Virus record (IMG/VR): IMGVR_UViG_3300022591_000074
Location: 1 to 22,789 of that record
Reading direction: 5' to 3' (one strand)
DNA length: 22,789 nucleotides
Source of the DNA: a virus
This document shows, piece after piece, positions 6,877 to 15,243 of the stretch; the stretch's first letter is position 1, and every line of letters starts with the position of its first letter. The translations under genes were made by a program, and so were the position numbers. The notes beneath the pieces were generated by a model. It saw nothing but the letters and a program-made list of their open reading frames with translations, was not told where the DNA came from and ran no database searches.

Positions 6877-8495
6877 TGGCTAACCCGTACTATTCAGCCG
6901 TAGATGTTGCTCTTTTGGGCCAAGTTAACAACGTCCTAGATACTGCGCTACTCCCTGGAGTTCCTACTCAACGTGGTGCTAGTGGAATCATTACCGTTGT
7001 TCCGCCACTTCTTAACCTCGGCAATGCCACTAATGCTCAGTTGTCTTTGGACACTGCTGCCTTGCCAGTCTCCACAGCAACTCAAACAGCCCTTAATCTC
7101 AAGTTAGATTCAACTACGGCTGCCTCTACTTATGCTCCATTAGCATCACCTGCCCTTACAGGAACCCCTACCGCTCCTACTGCTTCAGTTGACACAAACA
7201 CTACCCAGGTAGCCACGACTGCTTTTGTACTTGGTCAAGCATCTTCCAGCGGTGATGGTACTCCTAGCGCAAATGGCACGGCTGCCCGAGGCTCATCTAC
7301 TCACTACGCTAGAGCAGACCACGTTCACGCTACTGATACTTCATTAGCCTCTTTGTCTGTTGCTAATACTTTCTCGGTCGGTCCGCAGACTATCAACACG
7401 GGTGCGACAACAAACAAGGGTCTGATTGTAAATGCGCCAACAGGTCAATCGGTTTCTTTGGCAGAGTGGCAAGTCAATGGGTCTGCAAAAGTCACAATCA
7501 AAAGTGATGGCACCTTAGTCGCTCCATCTACTGCTGTGGGCTTTATTCAAAGCCAAAATGGTCAGGGCTCGTATGTCAATTTCAATAACGACACGGGTGG
7601 CGCAGTAATGCAAACAAACGGCGCAGCGAATAAGGGTTTGGCTATTCGTGGCGCAGCATCGCAGACTGCCGATTTGATTCAAACGCAAACCTTGGCTGGC
7701 ACGGTGCTTGGTGGCACAAATGCGGCTGGGCAAATCTATACAGGCGCAACAACCGCTGGATTAGGTTTTGCTAACGCCACAACGTCTGCATCGGCAGCAT
7801 CTACAATAGCGGCTACTTATGTTTACGCCGCAACATCGCAATTAGTTCAGCCAGGCGTGCTTGTAACCACGAACAATTTTCAGCCTACCTATTTTAATGG
7901 CACGTTTGCTGTAACATCTGTAGCAACCGTTTCTGCTGGCTCATCGTATTCATTTACCGTGGTGGGTTCAGGGTTTACTGCGTCAGGCACTTCTACTACT
8001 CAAGGCACATGGGCACTACCTAACCAAATGACCATTGTGCCTGCGGCTGATGCTGTGCGTGGCTTAGTTGTCAAGCAATACTCATCAAACCAAAATGGTG
8101 ATTTGCAACAATGGCAAAACGCTGCAGGAACTGCATTAGCCTCAGTTAACCAAACAGGCGTGGCAACATTCCCATCGGTTATCTCGTCAGGTAACTTAAT
8201 CACAGGAACTTCAACTCCATACGGAAGATTGACTGTTTTTCCTGCTTCAACTCAAATAGGCGCAGTTATTCGTGGTGCAGCATCACAGACCGCCAACGTT
8301 CAAGAATGGCAAGATAGCAACGCTGCACTTTTGGCTGCTGTTCGTTCAGACGGCAAATTGAAGTTCGCGACGGCTAACACGGCGACTACTGTGGGTGCTG
8401 CAGGTTCAGCCTCTGTGTTGCCAGCAATTCCTGTCGGCTACATCCAAATCGACGTCAACGGCACGCTTTACAAACTGCCTTACTACAACAACTAA
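6876..8495 (+). CDS. Tail fibre-like protein with fibre repeats
   Basis: A 539-residue protein. Residues of about 86-118 (YAPLASPALTGTPTAPTA, then TTQVATTAFV) match the classic phage tail-fibre repeat pattern. Residues 131-154 contain GSSTHYARADHVHATD, a motif common just before fibre tip regions. Four copies of a G-L/A-V-x-EWQ-like unit follow, near residues 182-214, 254-288, 396-432 and 462-497. A separate beta module of the NGTFAVTSV type sits at 326-379. The C-terminus, PVGYIQIDVNGTLYKLPYYNN, resembles ends of trimeric fibres in environmental phages. Its likely role is host-surface binding or whisker formation on the virion. The central and distal parts use more CAA and GCG codons than nearby genes, suggesting an exchanged segment. 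Confidence 0.75.
   Translation: MANPYYSAVDVALLGQVNNVLDTALLPGVPTQRGASGIITVVPPLLNLGNATNAQLSLDTAALPVSTATQTALNLKLDSTTAASTYAPLASPALTGTPTAPTASVDTNTTQVATTAFVLGQASSSGDGTPSANGTAARGSSTHYARADHVHATDTSLASLSVANTFSVGPQTINTGATTNKGLIVNAPTGQSVSLAEWQVNGSAKVTIKSDGTLVAPSTAVGFIQSQNGQGSYVNFNNDTGGAVMQTNGAANKGLAIRGAASQTADLIQTQTLAGTVLGGTNAAGQIYTGATTAGLGFANATTSASAASTIAATYVYAATSQLVQPGVLVTTNNFQPTYFNGTFAVTSVATVSAGSSYSFTVVGSGFTASGTSTTQGTWALPNQMTIVPAADAVRGLVVKQYSSNQNGDLQQWQNAAGTALASVNQTGVATFPSVISSGNLITGTSTPYGRLTVFPASTQIGAVIRGAASQTANVQEWQDSNAALLAAVRSDGKLKFATANTATTVGAAGSASVLPAIPVGYIQIDVNGTLYKLPYYNN
7644..7670 (+). repeat. DNA-level repeat within the fibre gene (copy 1)
   Basis: This 27-nt stretch matches 8268-8294 at 24 of 27 positions. 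All three differences are silent, and both copies encode IRGAASQTA. This points to a fairly recent duplication of the fibre unit, or to gene conversion between units. Confidence 0.8.
8268..8294 (+). repeat. DNA-level repeat within the fibre gene (copy 2)
   Basis: This is the partner of 7644-7670, with the same encoded peptide and three synonymous changes. It lies in the fourth EWQ-type unit of the fibre. Confidence 0.8.
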
Positions 8496-8558
8496 TACAG
8501 GATAACCAAATAACTGTAATAGGTGCAGTTAAGGCTCTATTGGAATAAATTATCCCTT

Positions 8559-8570
8559 ACAATGAAACAG
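8559..8570 (+). promoter_or_regulatory. Intergenic motif ACAATGAAACAG, possible phage promoter element (copy 2)
   Basis: Located in the 111-nt gap before the 1175-residue virion gene and preceded by A/T-rich sequence, with TACAAT at 8558-8563 close to a -10 box. Its core matches the motif at 5553-5565. A small GGGC-ATTA-GCCC hairpin follows at 8570-8581, between the motif and the start codon. Confidence 0.3.
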
Positions 8571-8606
8571 GGCATTAGCCCATTAAACATCACGCTAGGA
8601 GCGTAA

Positions 8607-11600
8607 ATGGCTAACAAGGTCATACTGGACACTGCTTATACTTTCACACCTTCTACTAGGACTATTGTTATTCCTAAGTACGTTGCTCGTGAGCGTCTAA
8701 TTGAGATTGTTGACGTAACTAACAACCACACGCTATACCAGCGTTATGAGCCTGTTCTTTCTATTGCCTCTTACACCACTACTTCGGCAGGTGCGGGTGG
8801 TACAGACAGCACCACTATTGTTCTGACTAAGGACACCACTAGCGGCATCTACGCCTCCACAGACAAACTGCAGATTACTATTGATGAGTCAAACGTGTCG
8901 TTTGCTCCTGCAGAGACCCAGACTGACCCAACCAATAAGATGCGTGTCACCACTCCACAGGCTCTTATTGATACTGACTTTGAGTATGGTACTCAGGTAT
9001 CTAAGTGGGAGAACCTTGCCCACACTAACTTCCGCCCATTTGCCTATGCTTCAGCAACTACTGTTGCAGGTATCACTGCAATTGCTCCGATTACCGCTGG
9101 TAAGCGTGCCGTTCGTGTTTCTTTGCCAAGCACTGCTGGTCTTGCTGTTGGTGACCCTATTTCAGTTCAAGATACTCTTAGCCCAATTGCTAATGGTGTG
9201 TTTGTAATTGACGCCATCAACTCTAACGTTTCATTTGACTACACTGCTCGTGCAGCATTTGCCAACACTAACGGTATCTTTGATACTTATAGAACCATCG
9301 TTACCAAGGGTAACCTATACACCAACGCTCAAATTGGTGGAGCACTAACTCTTGACATTACTGCGACCCCTATCATCAAGGTAACTACCACTACTCCTCA
9401 CGGCCTATCTCTAGGCAATGAGATTGAAATCACTGGTATTACAGGTACTAACCCACCTAATGGTGCATTTGTGGTCTCTTCTGTAAGCAGTCCGCTACAG
9501 TTCCAGTATGTCTTGGATGCGGATGCGGCTACTCCTAGCGGTTTGACTACCACGCTTTCAAAGTTGTACGTTCGCCCACAGGGCTCAGTTCTACACCGTC
9601 CATATGATGGTGGAGTTATCTTCTCTTCTAACGGTTCTTCTAACTACGAAACTACTACTCGTCAGACTCGTCGTTATTTCCGTTACCAGTCAGGTAAAGG
9701 CATCATGTTCTCTTCGGGAACTATCCTTAAGCCTAACTTCCAGTTGGACACGCTGTCTTACGCCACTGCAACTAACCTAGTTACTGTAGTTACAAAAGAC
9801 CAGCACAACCTTCAGACTGGTTCTACTATCGTTGTTTCTGGTGCAAATGAAAGCCTCTTCAATGGCACAGTAACTGTCTATAGCGTGCTTGGTTACAACA
9901 AGTTCACCTACACACCTACCACCACCAGCGGCTCAGACATTAACGCCTCTGGAACTTACTACGCTTCTATCACCACTTGGTATGGAGCAGTTAACCGTCT
10001 GGGCATCTTTGACCAGCAGAATGGTTTGTTATTTGAATACGACGGCTCAACGCTGTACGCTGTGCGCCGTAACTCTACCTACCAGATTGCTGGTCGTGTA
10101 GACGTAACTTCAGGAAGCAACAACGTTACCGCTAACGTTAACTTCAATACTGCGTTTAGCAAGCAACTAACTCCTGGCGATTACATTGTTATCCGTGGTC
10201 AGGCATACCGTGTAGACAGCATTATTTCTGATAACGCTTTGACTATCTCTCCTTCATACCGTGGTGCAGACGACGTGGTCGCAGCCATCGTAAGCAAGAC
10301 TATCGATACTAAGTTTGCTCAATCGCAGTGGAACATCGACAAGATGGATGGAACTGGACCTTCTGGCTACAACCTAGACCTATCTCGTATGCAGATGTTC
10401 TACATCGACTACTCATGGTATGGTGCTGGTTTCATCCGTTGGGGTCTCCGTGGAGCAAACGGTGACGTTACCTACGTCCACAAGATGCAGAACAACAACG
10501 TCAACTTTGAAGCGTACATGCGTTCTGGTAACTTGCCTGGCCGCTATGAGTCGACTACCCAGCCGCCTAAAGCCGCAATAACCAGCGTTCTAGGTTCAGG
10601 CTCTACTGCCATTACCGTTCCTTCTACTGCAGGATTCCCTTCTAGCGGTACTTTGGTCGTTAAAGGTCTTGCCACTACCTCGCCACAGGCAATTCAAAGT
10701 TCTTCGGGTAACGGTTCCGTCATCACTCACACTGCATCAGGTGTGACGTTCCCAGTCGGTACAGTAATTCAGATTACTGGTTGTAGCATTCCTGGCTACA
10801 ACGGCGTGTTCGTAGTCACTGGTTTGAGTTCTGGAACTAGTTTTACTGTCGCAGGTAAGACTCAAGGTTCTTCTACTGGAGGTTCTGCTGGAACTACCGT
10901 ATCTGAGTACATCAACTACACAGGTACTACTGCCACTACCTTCACTGGCCTAACTCGTGCACAAGCAGGTGTTGTTGCTGGTACTACCGTTACTATGAAC
11001 GTTGGAGATAACAGCGGAACTGTTTCATCAGCATCGGGTATTCAGATTGGTCAAAGGGTAATCTCCAAGACCTCTACCGCTGCTTTCCCTGATGGCACAT
11101 ACGTTACTGCAATTAACGGTACAACCATTGCGTTTAGCCAAGCCCTGACAGGTTCTAAGGCAAACCCTGCTAACCCAACAGTTATCTTCCAGCCAATGGG
11201 TACTACAGTTGTTCCGACAGTTTACCCATTTGGAGCAACTGCCCCAGGTGCAGTGGAACTTGCTTTCCCAACATTTGCTCCTACCATCAGCCACTGGGGT
11301 ACCTCAGTAATCATGGATGGTCGTTTCGATGATGACAAGTCGTTGTTGTTTACCTATGGACAGACCACATCAACAAACTTGGGTTCGGTAAGCGGTACAA
11401 CTGCTACCACATCAACAACTGGTGCGATTACTGCCAACACTACAAACGTAACCATCGCCTCTAATACAAACGTAGTTGTAGGTCAAACGGTTACTACTTC
11501 TGGTGGTACTGGAACACTTCCTGCTGGTACTACTGTTTCAAAGGTTACCAGTGCGACATCTATCCAGTTGAGCGCAAGTTCTACTGCCAACTTTGCTGGT

Positions 11601-12134
11601 ACTGAGACCTTGACCTTTAGCGGTGCTACCTCAAAGGCTTTGTTCTCAGTACGTATTGCTCCTTCGGTCGATAACGGTAAGTCTGCGTCGTTTGGTCAAC
11701 GTGACCTAACTAACCGTATGCAGTTGGTTCTTCGTGCATTGGATATTGCTCTACAAGGTTCTACTTCAGGTAACTTGTTGGTGACTGCCGTACTAAACGG
11801 TAAATCCACAACATCAACTACTTGGTCGACAATACCTGCACCTACATCGAGTTTGGCACAAGTTGCTGACTACTCTTCAGCGGCTAACGGTAACGCCACC
11901 ACTATTACAAATGGTGAGATTACTGGTGGATTCTTTGTTAACTCGACCAACAGCGTTGACTTGTCTCTAGTTCGTGACCTTGGTAACTCTATCTTCGGTG
12001 GTGGAGGAACAACTTCTGACGTGGGCATCTACCCTGATGGTCCAGATGTGCTTACAATCGTGGTTCAGAACTTGGCTGCAACCACTACTGCAAGCGTGGT
12101 AGGCCGCCTATCTTGGACTGAAGCACAGGCTTAA
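8607..12134 (+). CDS. Large modular virion protein, probably fibre or adsorption structure
   Basis: A 1175-residue protein and the largest complete gene here; AGGAG at 8597-8601 lies 5 nt before the ATG. Residues 116-148 (IDTDFEYGTQVSKWENLAHT) and 574-650 (WNIDKMDGTGPSGYNLDLSR, later FEAYMRSGNLPGRYE) resemble conserved segments of large structural proteins in aquatic T4-like phages. The C-terminal part includes NRMQLVLRALDIALQ and FGGGGTTSDVGIYPDGPDVL, another segment I associate with such proteins. Between these lie repeated beta modules: NG-x-F-V type near residues 181-212, 253-312, 390-450 and 706-760, and a PAGT type at 931-1007. There is no signal peptide, membrane span or visible enzyme motif. 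I infer a surface structural protein; the exact position on the particle is unknown. Confidence 0.7.
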   Translation: MANKVILDTAYTFTPSTRTIVIPKYVARERLIEIVDVTNNHTLYQRYEPVLSIASYTTTSAGAGGTDSTTIVLTKDTTSGIYASTDKLQITIDESNVSFAPAETQTDPTNKMRVTTPQALIDTDFEYGTQVSKWENLAHTNFRPFAYASATTVAGITAIAPITAGKRAVRVSLPSTAGLAVGDPISVQDTLSPIANGVFVIDAINSNVSFDYTARAAFANTNGIFDTYRTIVTKGNLYTNAQIGGALTLDITATPIIKVTTTTPHGLSLGNEIEITGITGTNPPNGAFVVSSVSSPLQFQYVLDADAATPSGLTTTLSKLYVRPQGSVLHRPYDGGVIFSSNGSSNYETTTRQTRRYFRYQSGKGIMFSSGTILKPNFQLDTLSYATATNLVTVVTKDQHNLQTGSTIVVSGANESLFNGTVTVYSVLGYNKFTYTPTTTSGSDINASGTYYASITTWYGAVNRLGIFDQQNGLLFEYDGSTLYAVRRNSTYQIAGRVDVTSGSNNVTANVNFNTAFSKQLTPGDYIVIRGQAYRVDSIISDNALTISPSYRGADDVVAAIVSKTIDTKFAQSQWNIDKMDGTGPSGYNLDLSRMQMFYIDYSWYGAGFIRWGLRGANGDVTYVHKMQNNNVNFEAYMRSGNLPGRYESTTQPPKAAITSVLGSGSTAITVPSTAGFPSSGTLVVKGLATTSPQAIQSSSGNGSVITHTASGVTFPVGTVIQITGCSIPGYNGVFVVTGLSSGTSFTVAGKTQGSSTGGSAGTTVSEYINYTGTTATTFTGLTRAQAGVVAGTTVTMNVGDNSGTVSSASGIQIGQRVISKTSTAAFPDGTYVTAINGTTIAFSQALTGSKANPANPTVIFQPMGTTVVPTVYPFGATAPGAVELAFPTFAPTISHWGTSVIMDGRFDDDKSLLFTYGQTTSTNLGSVSGTTATTSTTGAITANTTNVTIASNTNVVVGQTVTTSGGTGTLPAGTTVSKVTSATSIQLSASSTANFAGTETLTFSGATSKALFSVRIAPSVDNGKSASFGQRDLTNRMQLVLRALDIALQGSTSGNLLVTAVLNGKSTTSTTWSTIPAPTSSLAQVADYSSAANGNATTITNGEITGGFFVNSTNSVDLSLVRDLGNSIFGGGGTTSDVGIYPDGPDVLTIVVQNLAATTTASVVGRLSWTEAQA
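11397..11627 (+). repeat. PAGT-type beta module, copy in the 1175-residue protein
   Basis: Residues 931-1007 of this protein align by eye with residues 213-289 of the protein encoded at 13091-14269. They share TATTST-x-GAIT, an NV-x-VGQ-x-V segment, a GTG-x-LPAGT-x-V segment, and a final S-A/S-ST-x-NF followed by LTFS-x-A. The two DNA sequences have diverged, so this is an old module copy rather than a recent duplication. Confidence 0.75.
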
Positions 12135-12152
12135 AACCTAGCGAGGGCTGCT

Positions 12153-13037
12153 ATGACAGTTAAGACTACTATCAAGCACCGTAGAGATACGGCTGCCAAT
12201 TGGACTAAAGTAAACCCTATCTTGGCTTCAGGTGAGGTAGGGTTTGAAACCGATACCTTTAAAACCAAAATAGGTAACGGAACTGCTGCATGGTCTGCTC
12301 TTCCATACCAAAACAACTTGCCTGTTACTGGGGATTTTCTACCTACCGCAGATAATGCTTACACTTTAGGTAATGCCACATTTCGTTGGAAGTCATTGTT
12401 TGTAGGTGGTGGAACCATCTACATGAACGATACTGTTACTAATGCCATTATTGGCATCACAGTTTCTAATGGAGTGTTCTTTTTAAATGGGGTATCTCAA
12501 GCCCAATTGCCAAATGTTAAGGTTACTAACCTTACCTTTAATGACAATACGGTTCAGACATCTGCCTCGGCACCAATCCAATACATCAACGCCTACTCAG
12601 ATGTAGACCAGGCAGGCAGTACATCTGCTGGTACTCCTGTAACTTTTAGCCAAGTTGATATCTATAAAGGTATTTCTGTAGTTTCAAATAGTCGAGTGAC
12701 TGTAACTAAAACGGGTGTATACAACATCCAGTTCAGTGTTCAGTTAGAAAACACTAACAAGACAAACCCTTATGATGGCACTTTCTGGATAAAGGTAGAT
12801 GGTGTAGACCAGCCTGCTTCTACAGGCATTGTTACTTGCCCCAGTAAGGCTGGTGCCAGCAACGGTACTGTGGTGGCTGGTTGGAATTATCTGCAGTCTT
12901 TGACTGCTGGGCAGTACATTGAACTGGTATGGATAAAAGAAAACAATGCCATTAACCTTTCGGCTGTTGCAGCAAAGACTTCGCCCGTTGTACCCGCTTC
13001 ACCTAGTGCGGCACTAACCATGACCATGGTCGCTTAG
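12153..13037 (+). CDS. Tail fibre with Mtd-like N-terminus and C1q/TNF-like tip
   Basis: A 294-residue protein. Residues 1-52 (HRRDTAANWTKVNPILASGE, then GFETDTFKTKIGNG) match the short N-terminal domain seen in major tropism determinant-type and many other phage fibres. Residues 64-85 (TADNAYTLGNATFRWKSLFV) resemble a fibre shaft unit. From about residue 143 the sequence looks like a jelly-roll tip of the C1q/TNF kind: TKTGVYNIQFSVQLENTN, FWIKVDG and TAGQYIELVWIKE fall in the expected order. Such tips form trimers and bind surface sugars or proteins, so host recognition is the likely role. GAGG at 12143-12146 lies 6 nt before the ATG. It begins 18 nt after the previous stop, in the same direction. 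Confidence 0.72.
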   Translation: MTVKTTIKHRRDTAANWTKVNPILASGEVGFETDTFKTKIGNGTAAWSALPYQNNLPVTGDFLPTADNAYTLGNATFRWKSLFVGGGTIYMNDTVTNAIIGITVSNGVFFLNGVSQAQLPNVKVTNLTFNDNTVQTSASAPIQYINAYSDVDQAGSTSAGTPVTFSQVDIYKGISVVSNSRVTVTKTGVYNIQFSVQLENTNKTNPYDGTFWIKVDGVDQPASTGIVTCPSKAGASNGTVVAGWNYLQSLTAGQYIELVWIKENNAINLSAVAAKTSPVVPASPSAALTMTMVA

Positions 13038-13090
13038 GCTGACATTTCGCCTTTTTACAGGCAAACTAGATAAGAGATTTAGGAGTCATC

Positions 13091-14269
13091 ATGGCTAACG
13101 CCTCACGCATCCAACTACGTAACGATACCGCATCTAACCTTACGGGCGTTGTTCCGTACCTTGGCGAACCCGTTTATGAGACTGACTCACGTACACTACG
13201 TATTGGAGATGGTTCTAGTAATGAGCCAAACTTGGGCGTTATTCCCGTAGGTAACTACTACCAAATTCTTCAAACTCAAAGAACTATTCCCCAATCAATT
13301 AACCCCGCATCGCTCTTTCCTAACGCATTTACTTTAGATGCAAACTCTACCTATGAGGTCGAGGTTAATGCGTTTCTTACTCTAACCACTGCTTCTGCCT
13401 TGTACACAGGTGACGGTGTGCTTAGTTATGGTGGAAAATTTCAGGTAACTGCTACTGGAAGCACGGGCGGTGTTTCTGGTCAATATCTATACCTAACTTC
13501 TAGCCCTGCCATTGCCATTGGTATGGTGGTCTCTGGTTCAGGAGTTACTGGTAGCCCAACTGTGCTTGCCTATGACCCAGGTAGTGGAACAGTCCAACTA
13601 AGTTCATACCAAACGGTAGCGGCGGCTACTTCTTTAACCTTTACTGTTGCCACGTCTACCAACCTATCTTTAAACATTGAGGCTTCCCAAACAGTGAGCC
13701 CAAACACAAACAACACCACAACTGCCACTACTACTGCTACCACAAGTACTTCGGGGGCTATTACTACCACAACCAACATCGCCCTCTCATCAGCGGCTAA
13801 CGTGTCTGTGGGTCAATCGGTAGCAGTCACCACTGGTACAGGAGTGTTGCCCGCAGGAACAAAAGTTACTGCAGTAGTTGGTAACGTAATTCAAGTTAGT
13901 GCCGCTTCTACAACAAACTTTGGCGCAGGTGCTGGCTTAACTTTTAGCAATGCAGTGGCACCAACTATACTCACAGGCATTTCTGGCACCAGTTACGTTG
14001 GTTCGGTGATAGCAATACCAGGGTTCTACTCTTCTGCTGGTGGCATTTACTACTACTCGTTAAAAATACGAGGAATAATTAGCACCGTAACTAGTTTGTC
14101 TAACTTCTATTTTGGACTAGTATTCACCCCAACTAATGGTGGAAGTTCTCCAATTACTAATACTGGAGGAACGGGTATTGCGGCGAACGTTGGTTCTTTT
14201 ATTAAACTCACTAAGTTAGGTGCCAATACTCTTACCTCTCTTGGTGGTAACTGGGCTGCGGTAGCCTAA
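13091..14269 (+). CDS. Second Mtd-N-like fibre protein with beta modules
   Basis: A 392-residue protein. Its first 45 residues (RIQLRNDTASNLTGVVPYLG, then YETDSRTLRIGDG) have the same pattern as the N-terminus of the previous gene product, so the two probably dock on the same virion site. Residues of about 116-186 and 213-289 are two beta modules with an IG-M/Q-x-V segment and a terminal LTF strand. The second is shared with the 1175-residue protein. Residues 200-222 are a Thr-rich linker. The last 90 residues (YYYSLKIRGIISTVTSLSNF) may form the tip. AGGAG at 13081-13085 lies 5 nt before the ATG, and the stop overlaps the next start (TAATG). Likely a fibre or whisker; the ligand is unknown. 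Confidence 0.68.
   Translation: MANASRIQLRNDTASNLTGVVPYLGEPVYETDSRTLRIGDGSSNEPNLGVIPVGNYYQILQTQRTIPQSINPASLFPNAFTLDANSTYEVEVNAFLTLTTASALYTGDGVLSYGGKFQVTATGSTGGVSGQYLYLTSSPAIAIGMVVSGSGVTGSPTVLAYDPGSGTVQLSSYQTVAAATSLTFTVATSTNLSLNIEASQTVSPNTNNTTTATTTATTSTSGAITTTTNIALSSAANVSVGQSVAVTTGTGVLPAGTKVTAVVGNVIQVSAASTTNFGAGAGLTFSNAVAPTILTGISGTSYVGSVIAIPGFYSSAGGIYYYSLKIRGIISTVTSLSNFYFGLVFTPTNGGSSPITNTGGTGIAANVGSFIKLTKLGANTLTSLGGNWAAVA
13727..13957 (+). repeat. PAGT-type beta module, copy in the 392-residue fibre
   Basis: This is the counterpart of 11397-11627. The strongest shared core is the VGQ-x-V turn followed by GTG-x-LPAGT. A Thr-rich linker precedes it, typical of a module joined by flexible spacers. 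Confidence 0.75.
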
Positions 14270-14877
14270 TGAGAGGCTCTAGCCCACAGGGCAGGTTCAG
14301 CATTGACTACGAAAGTCAGTCAATGTATGAAGGCATTGCCGATGATATGGGTGGCACCATTGGTGTAGACGTTGACTGGTTTCGTTGGCAAGACTACTAC
14401 CTGCAGGACAACTACCGTTCTGTAGTGGATGACATCTATGATGTCTCTAGTGCCATCTATGGAGGTGGCCGTCGTTGGATGCTGCCTTTCAAGATGCCTG
14501 TAGTTATGGCCCAATGGATTCGTGGTACCAACGTCATGAACGAACGTGGTTTCTATGTGTCGGATACTTTGCGCCTAGTCATCAACGTCGGAGATGCTCA
14601 AAGGCTACTTCCTGGGTTGATTACTGACTCTAACAACCACATCAAAGACCGTGTCCTATACCGTGGCGAAGTCTTTGTACCAACTCGTATCCTGCCTCGT
14701 GGCTCTTTTGCAAATCGTTGGGCTGTAGTAACTGTTGACTGTAACCAGTTGAACCCAGAAGAACTGGTCAATGACCCACAGTTTGCAGCCTACGCATCAC
14801 CTTCGGTGCGTGACCCTGAAAATGACCCTTACGGCTATGGCTTACTAGGCTATGGCCAAACACCTTATGGAGATTAA
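14269..14877 (+). CDS. Virion protein, possible neck (head-closure) protein
   Basis: A 202-residue protein with no recognised catalytic motif. It begins with an acidic, aromatic-rich region (VDVDWFRWQDYYLQDNYRSV), continues with WMLPFKMPVVMAQWIRGTNV, and has a beta-rich second half with HIKDRVLYRGEVFVPTRILP. It ends in a Tyr/Gly/Pro tail (DPYGYGLLGYGQTPYGD). Size, beta content and position between the adaptor-type gene and the tail-completion genes are compatible with a head-closure or neck protein, but this rests on context. Its ATG overlaps the preceding stop by one base, and the next gene starts directly after its stop, so it sits in a tightly coupled unit with fibre genes. Confidence 0.5.
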   Translation: MRGSSPQGRFSIDYESQSMYEGIADDMGGTIGVDVDWFRWQDYYLQDNYRSVVDDIYDVSSAIYGGGRRWMLPFKMPVVMAQWIRGTNVMNERGFYVSDTLRLVINVGDAQRLLPGLITDSNNHIKDRVLYRGEVFVPTRILPRGSFANRWAVVTVDCNQLNPEELVNDPQFAAYASPSVRDPENDPYGYGLLGYGQTPYGD

Positions 14878-15111
14878 ATGAGTGTGACTCTTCCTGCCGT
14901 TGGCGATAACAACTGGGGTACGACCCTAAACACTGCTGTGTCTAGTGTGGATTCCCGAGTAACTGCCCTTGAAGCCAAGTCTGTGGCTGTCCCTGCTCAC
15001 AATACCTCCACAGGTATTGCTGGCCAGACGGCTTATGATGCATCGTATCTTTATGTCTGTGTAGCCACCAACACCTGGAAGCGTGTGGCTTGGACCGCTG
15101 GAACGTGGTAA
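14878..15111 (+). CDS. Short fibre-tip-like virion protein
   Basis: A 77-residue protein. Its N-terminal half (LPAVGDNNWGTTLNTAVSSV followed by DSRVTALEAK) resembles the start of many phage fibre proteins, including a short coiled coil. Its C-terminal half (GIAGQTAYDASYLYVCV, then NTWKRVAW) resembles a small terminal domain common on phage fibres. The protein therefore looks like a fibre reduced to base and tip, with no shaft. GGAG at 14869-14872, inside the previous gene, lies 5 nt before the ATG. It could assemble with one of the longer fibres or be a remnant of a longer gene; the two ends join cleanly with no sign of a frameshift. Confidence 0.65.
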   Translation: MSVTLPAVGDNNWGTTLNTAVSSVDSRVTALEAKSVAVPAHNTSTGIAGQTAYDASYLYVCVATNTWKRVAWTAGTW

Positions 15112-15114
15112 TCA

Positions 15115-15243
15115 ATGCCTTTTCTATCACAAGCCCAGCGTGCATGGATGTACGCCAATAAGCCAAAGATGGCCAAAGAGTTTGAAGCCGCTACTCCTAA
15201 AGGCAAGAAACTTCCTGAAAGAGTTAAGAAACATGGCAAATAG
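15115..15243 (+). CDS. 42-residue basic microprotein
   Basis: The protein starts MPFLSQAQRAWMYANKPKMA and ends with a Lys/Arg-rich tail (KGKKLPERVKKHGK). I have seen this pattern, a short Ser/Gln/Arg/Trp-Met-Tyr start followed by KPKMAK, in small phage proteins of unknown role. It starts 4 nt after the previous stop and overlaps the next gene by 11 nt. The ribosome site is weak, so translation may depend on coupling. It is the first of a run of very small basic genes. The net positive charge suggests contact with nucleic acid or an acidic protein surface, but nothing shows this directly. Confidence 0.6.
   Translation: MPFLSQAQRAWMYANKPKMAKEFEAATPKGKKLPERVKKHGK

Noticed and set aside
8607-12134. 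CRISPR-like or tandem DNA repeat array suggested by recurring Thr/Gly peptide patterns
   Set aside because: The repetition is at protein level with diverged DNA and irregular spacing, all inside one open frame. It is modular protein architecture, not an array.
12153-14269. Possible diversity-generating retroelement, suggested by major tropism determinant-like N-termini
   Set aside because: No reverse transcriptase, no template/variable repeat pair and no C-type lectin tip are visible. The N-terminal domain is common in phages without such elements.
15083-15232. Longer form of the 67-residue gene from a GTG at 15083
   Set aside because: It would overlap two coding genes out of frame and lacks a ribosome site. 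The ATG at 15233 gives a compact protein with typical overlap.
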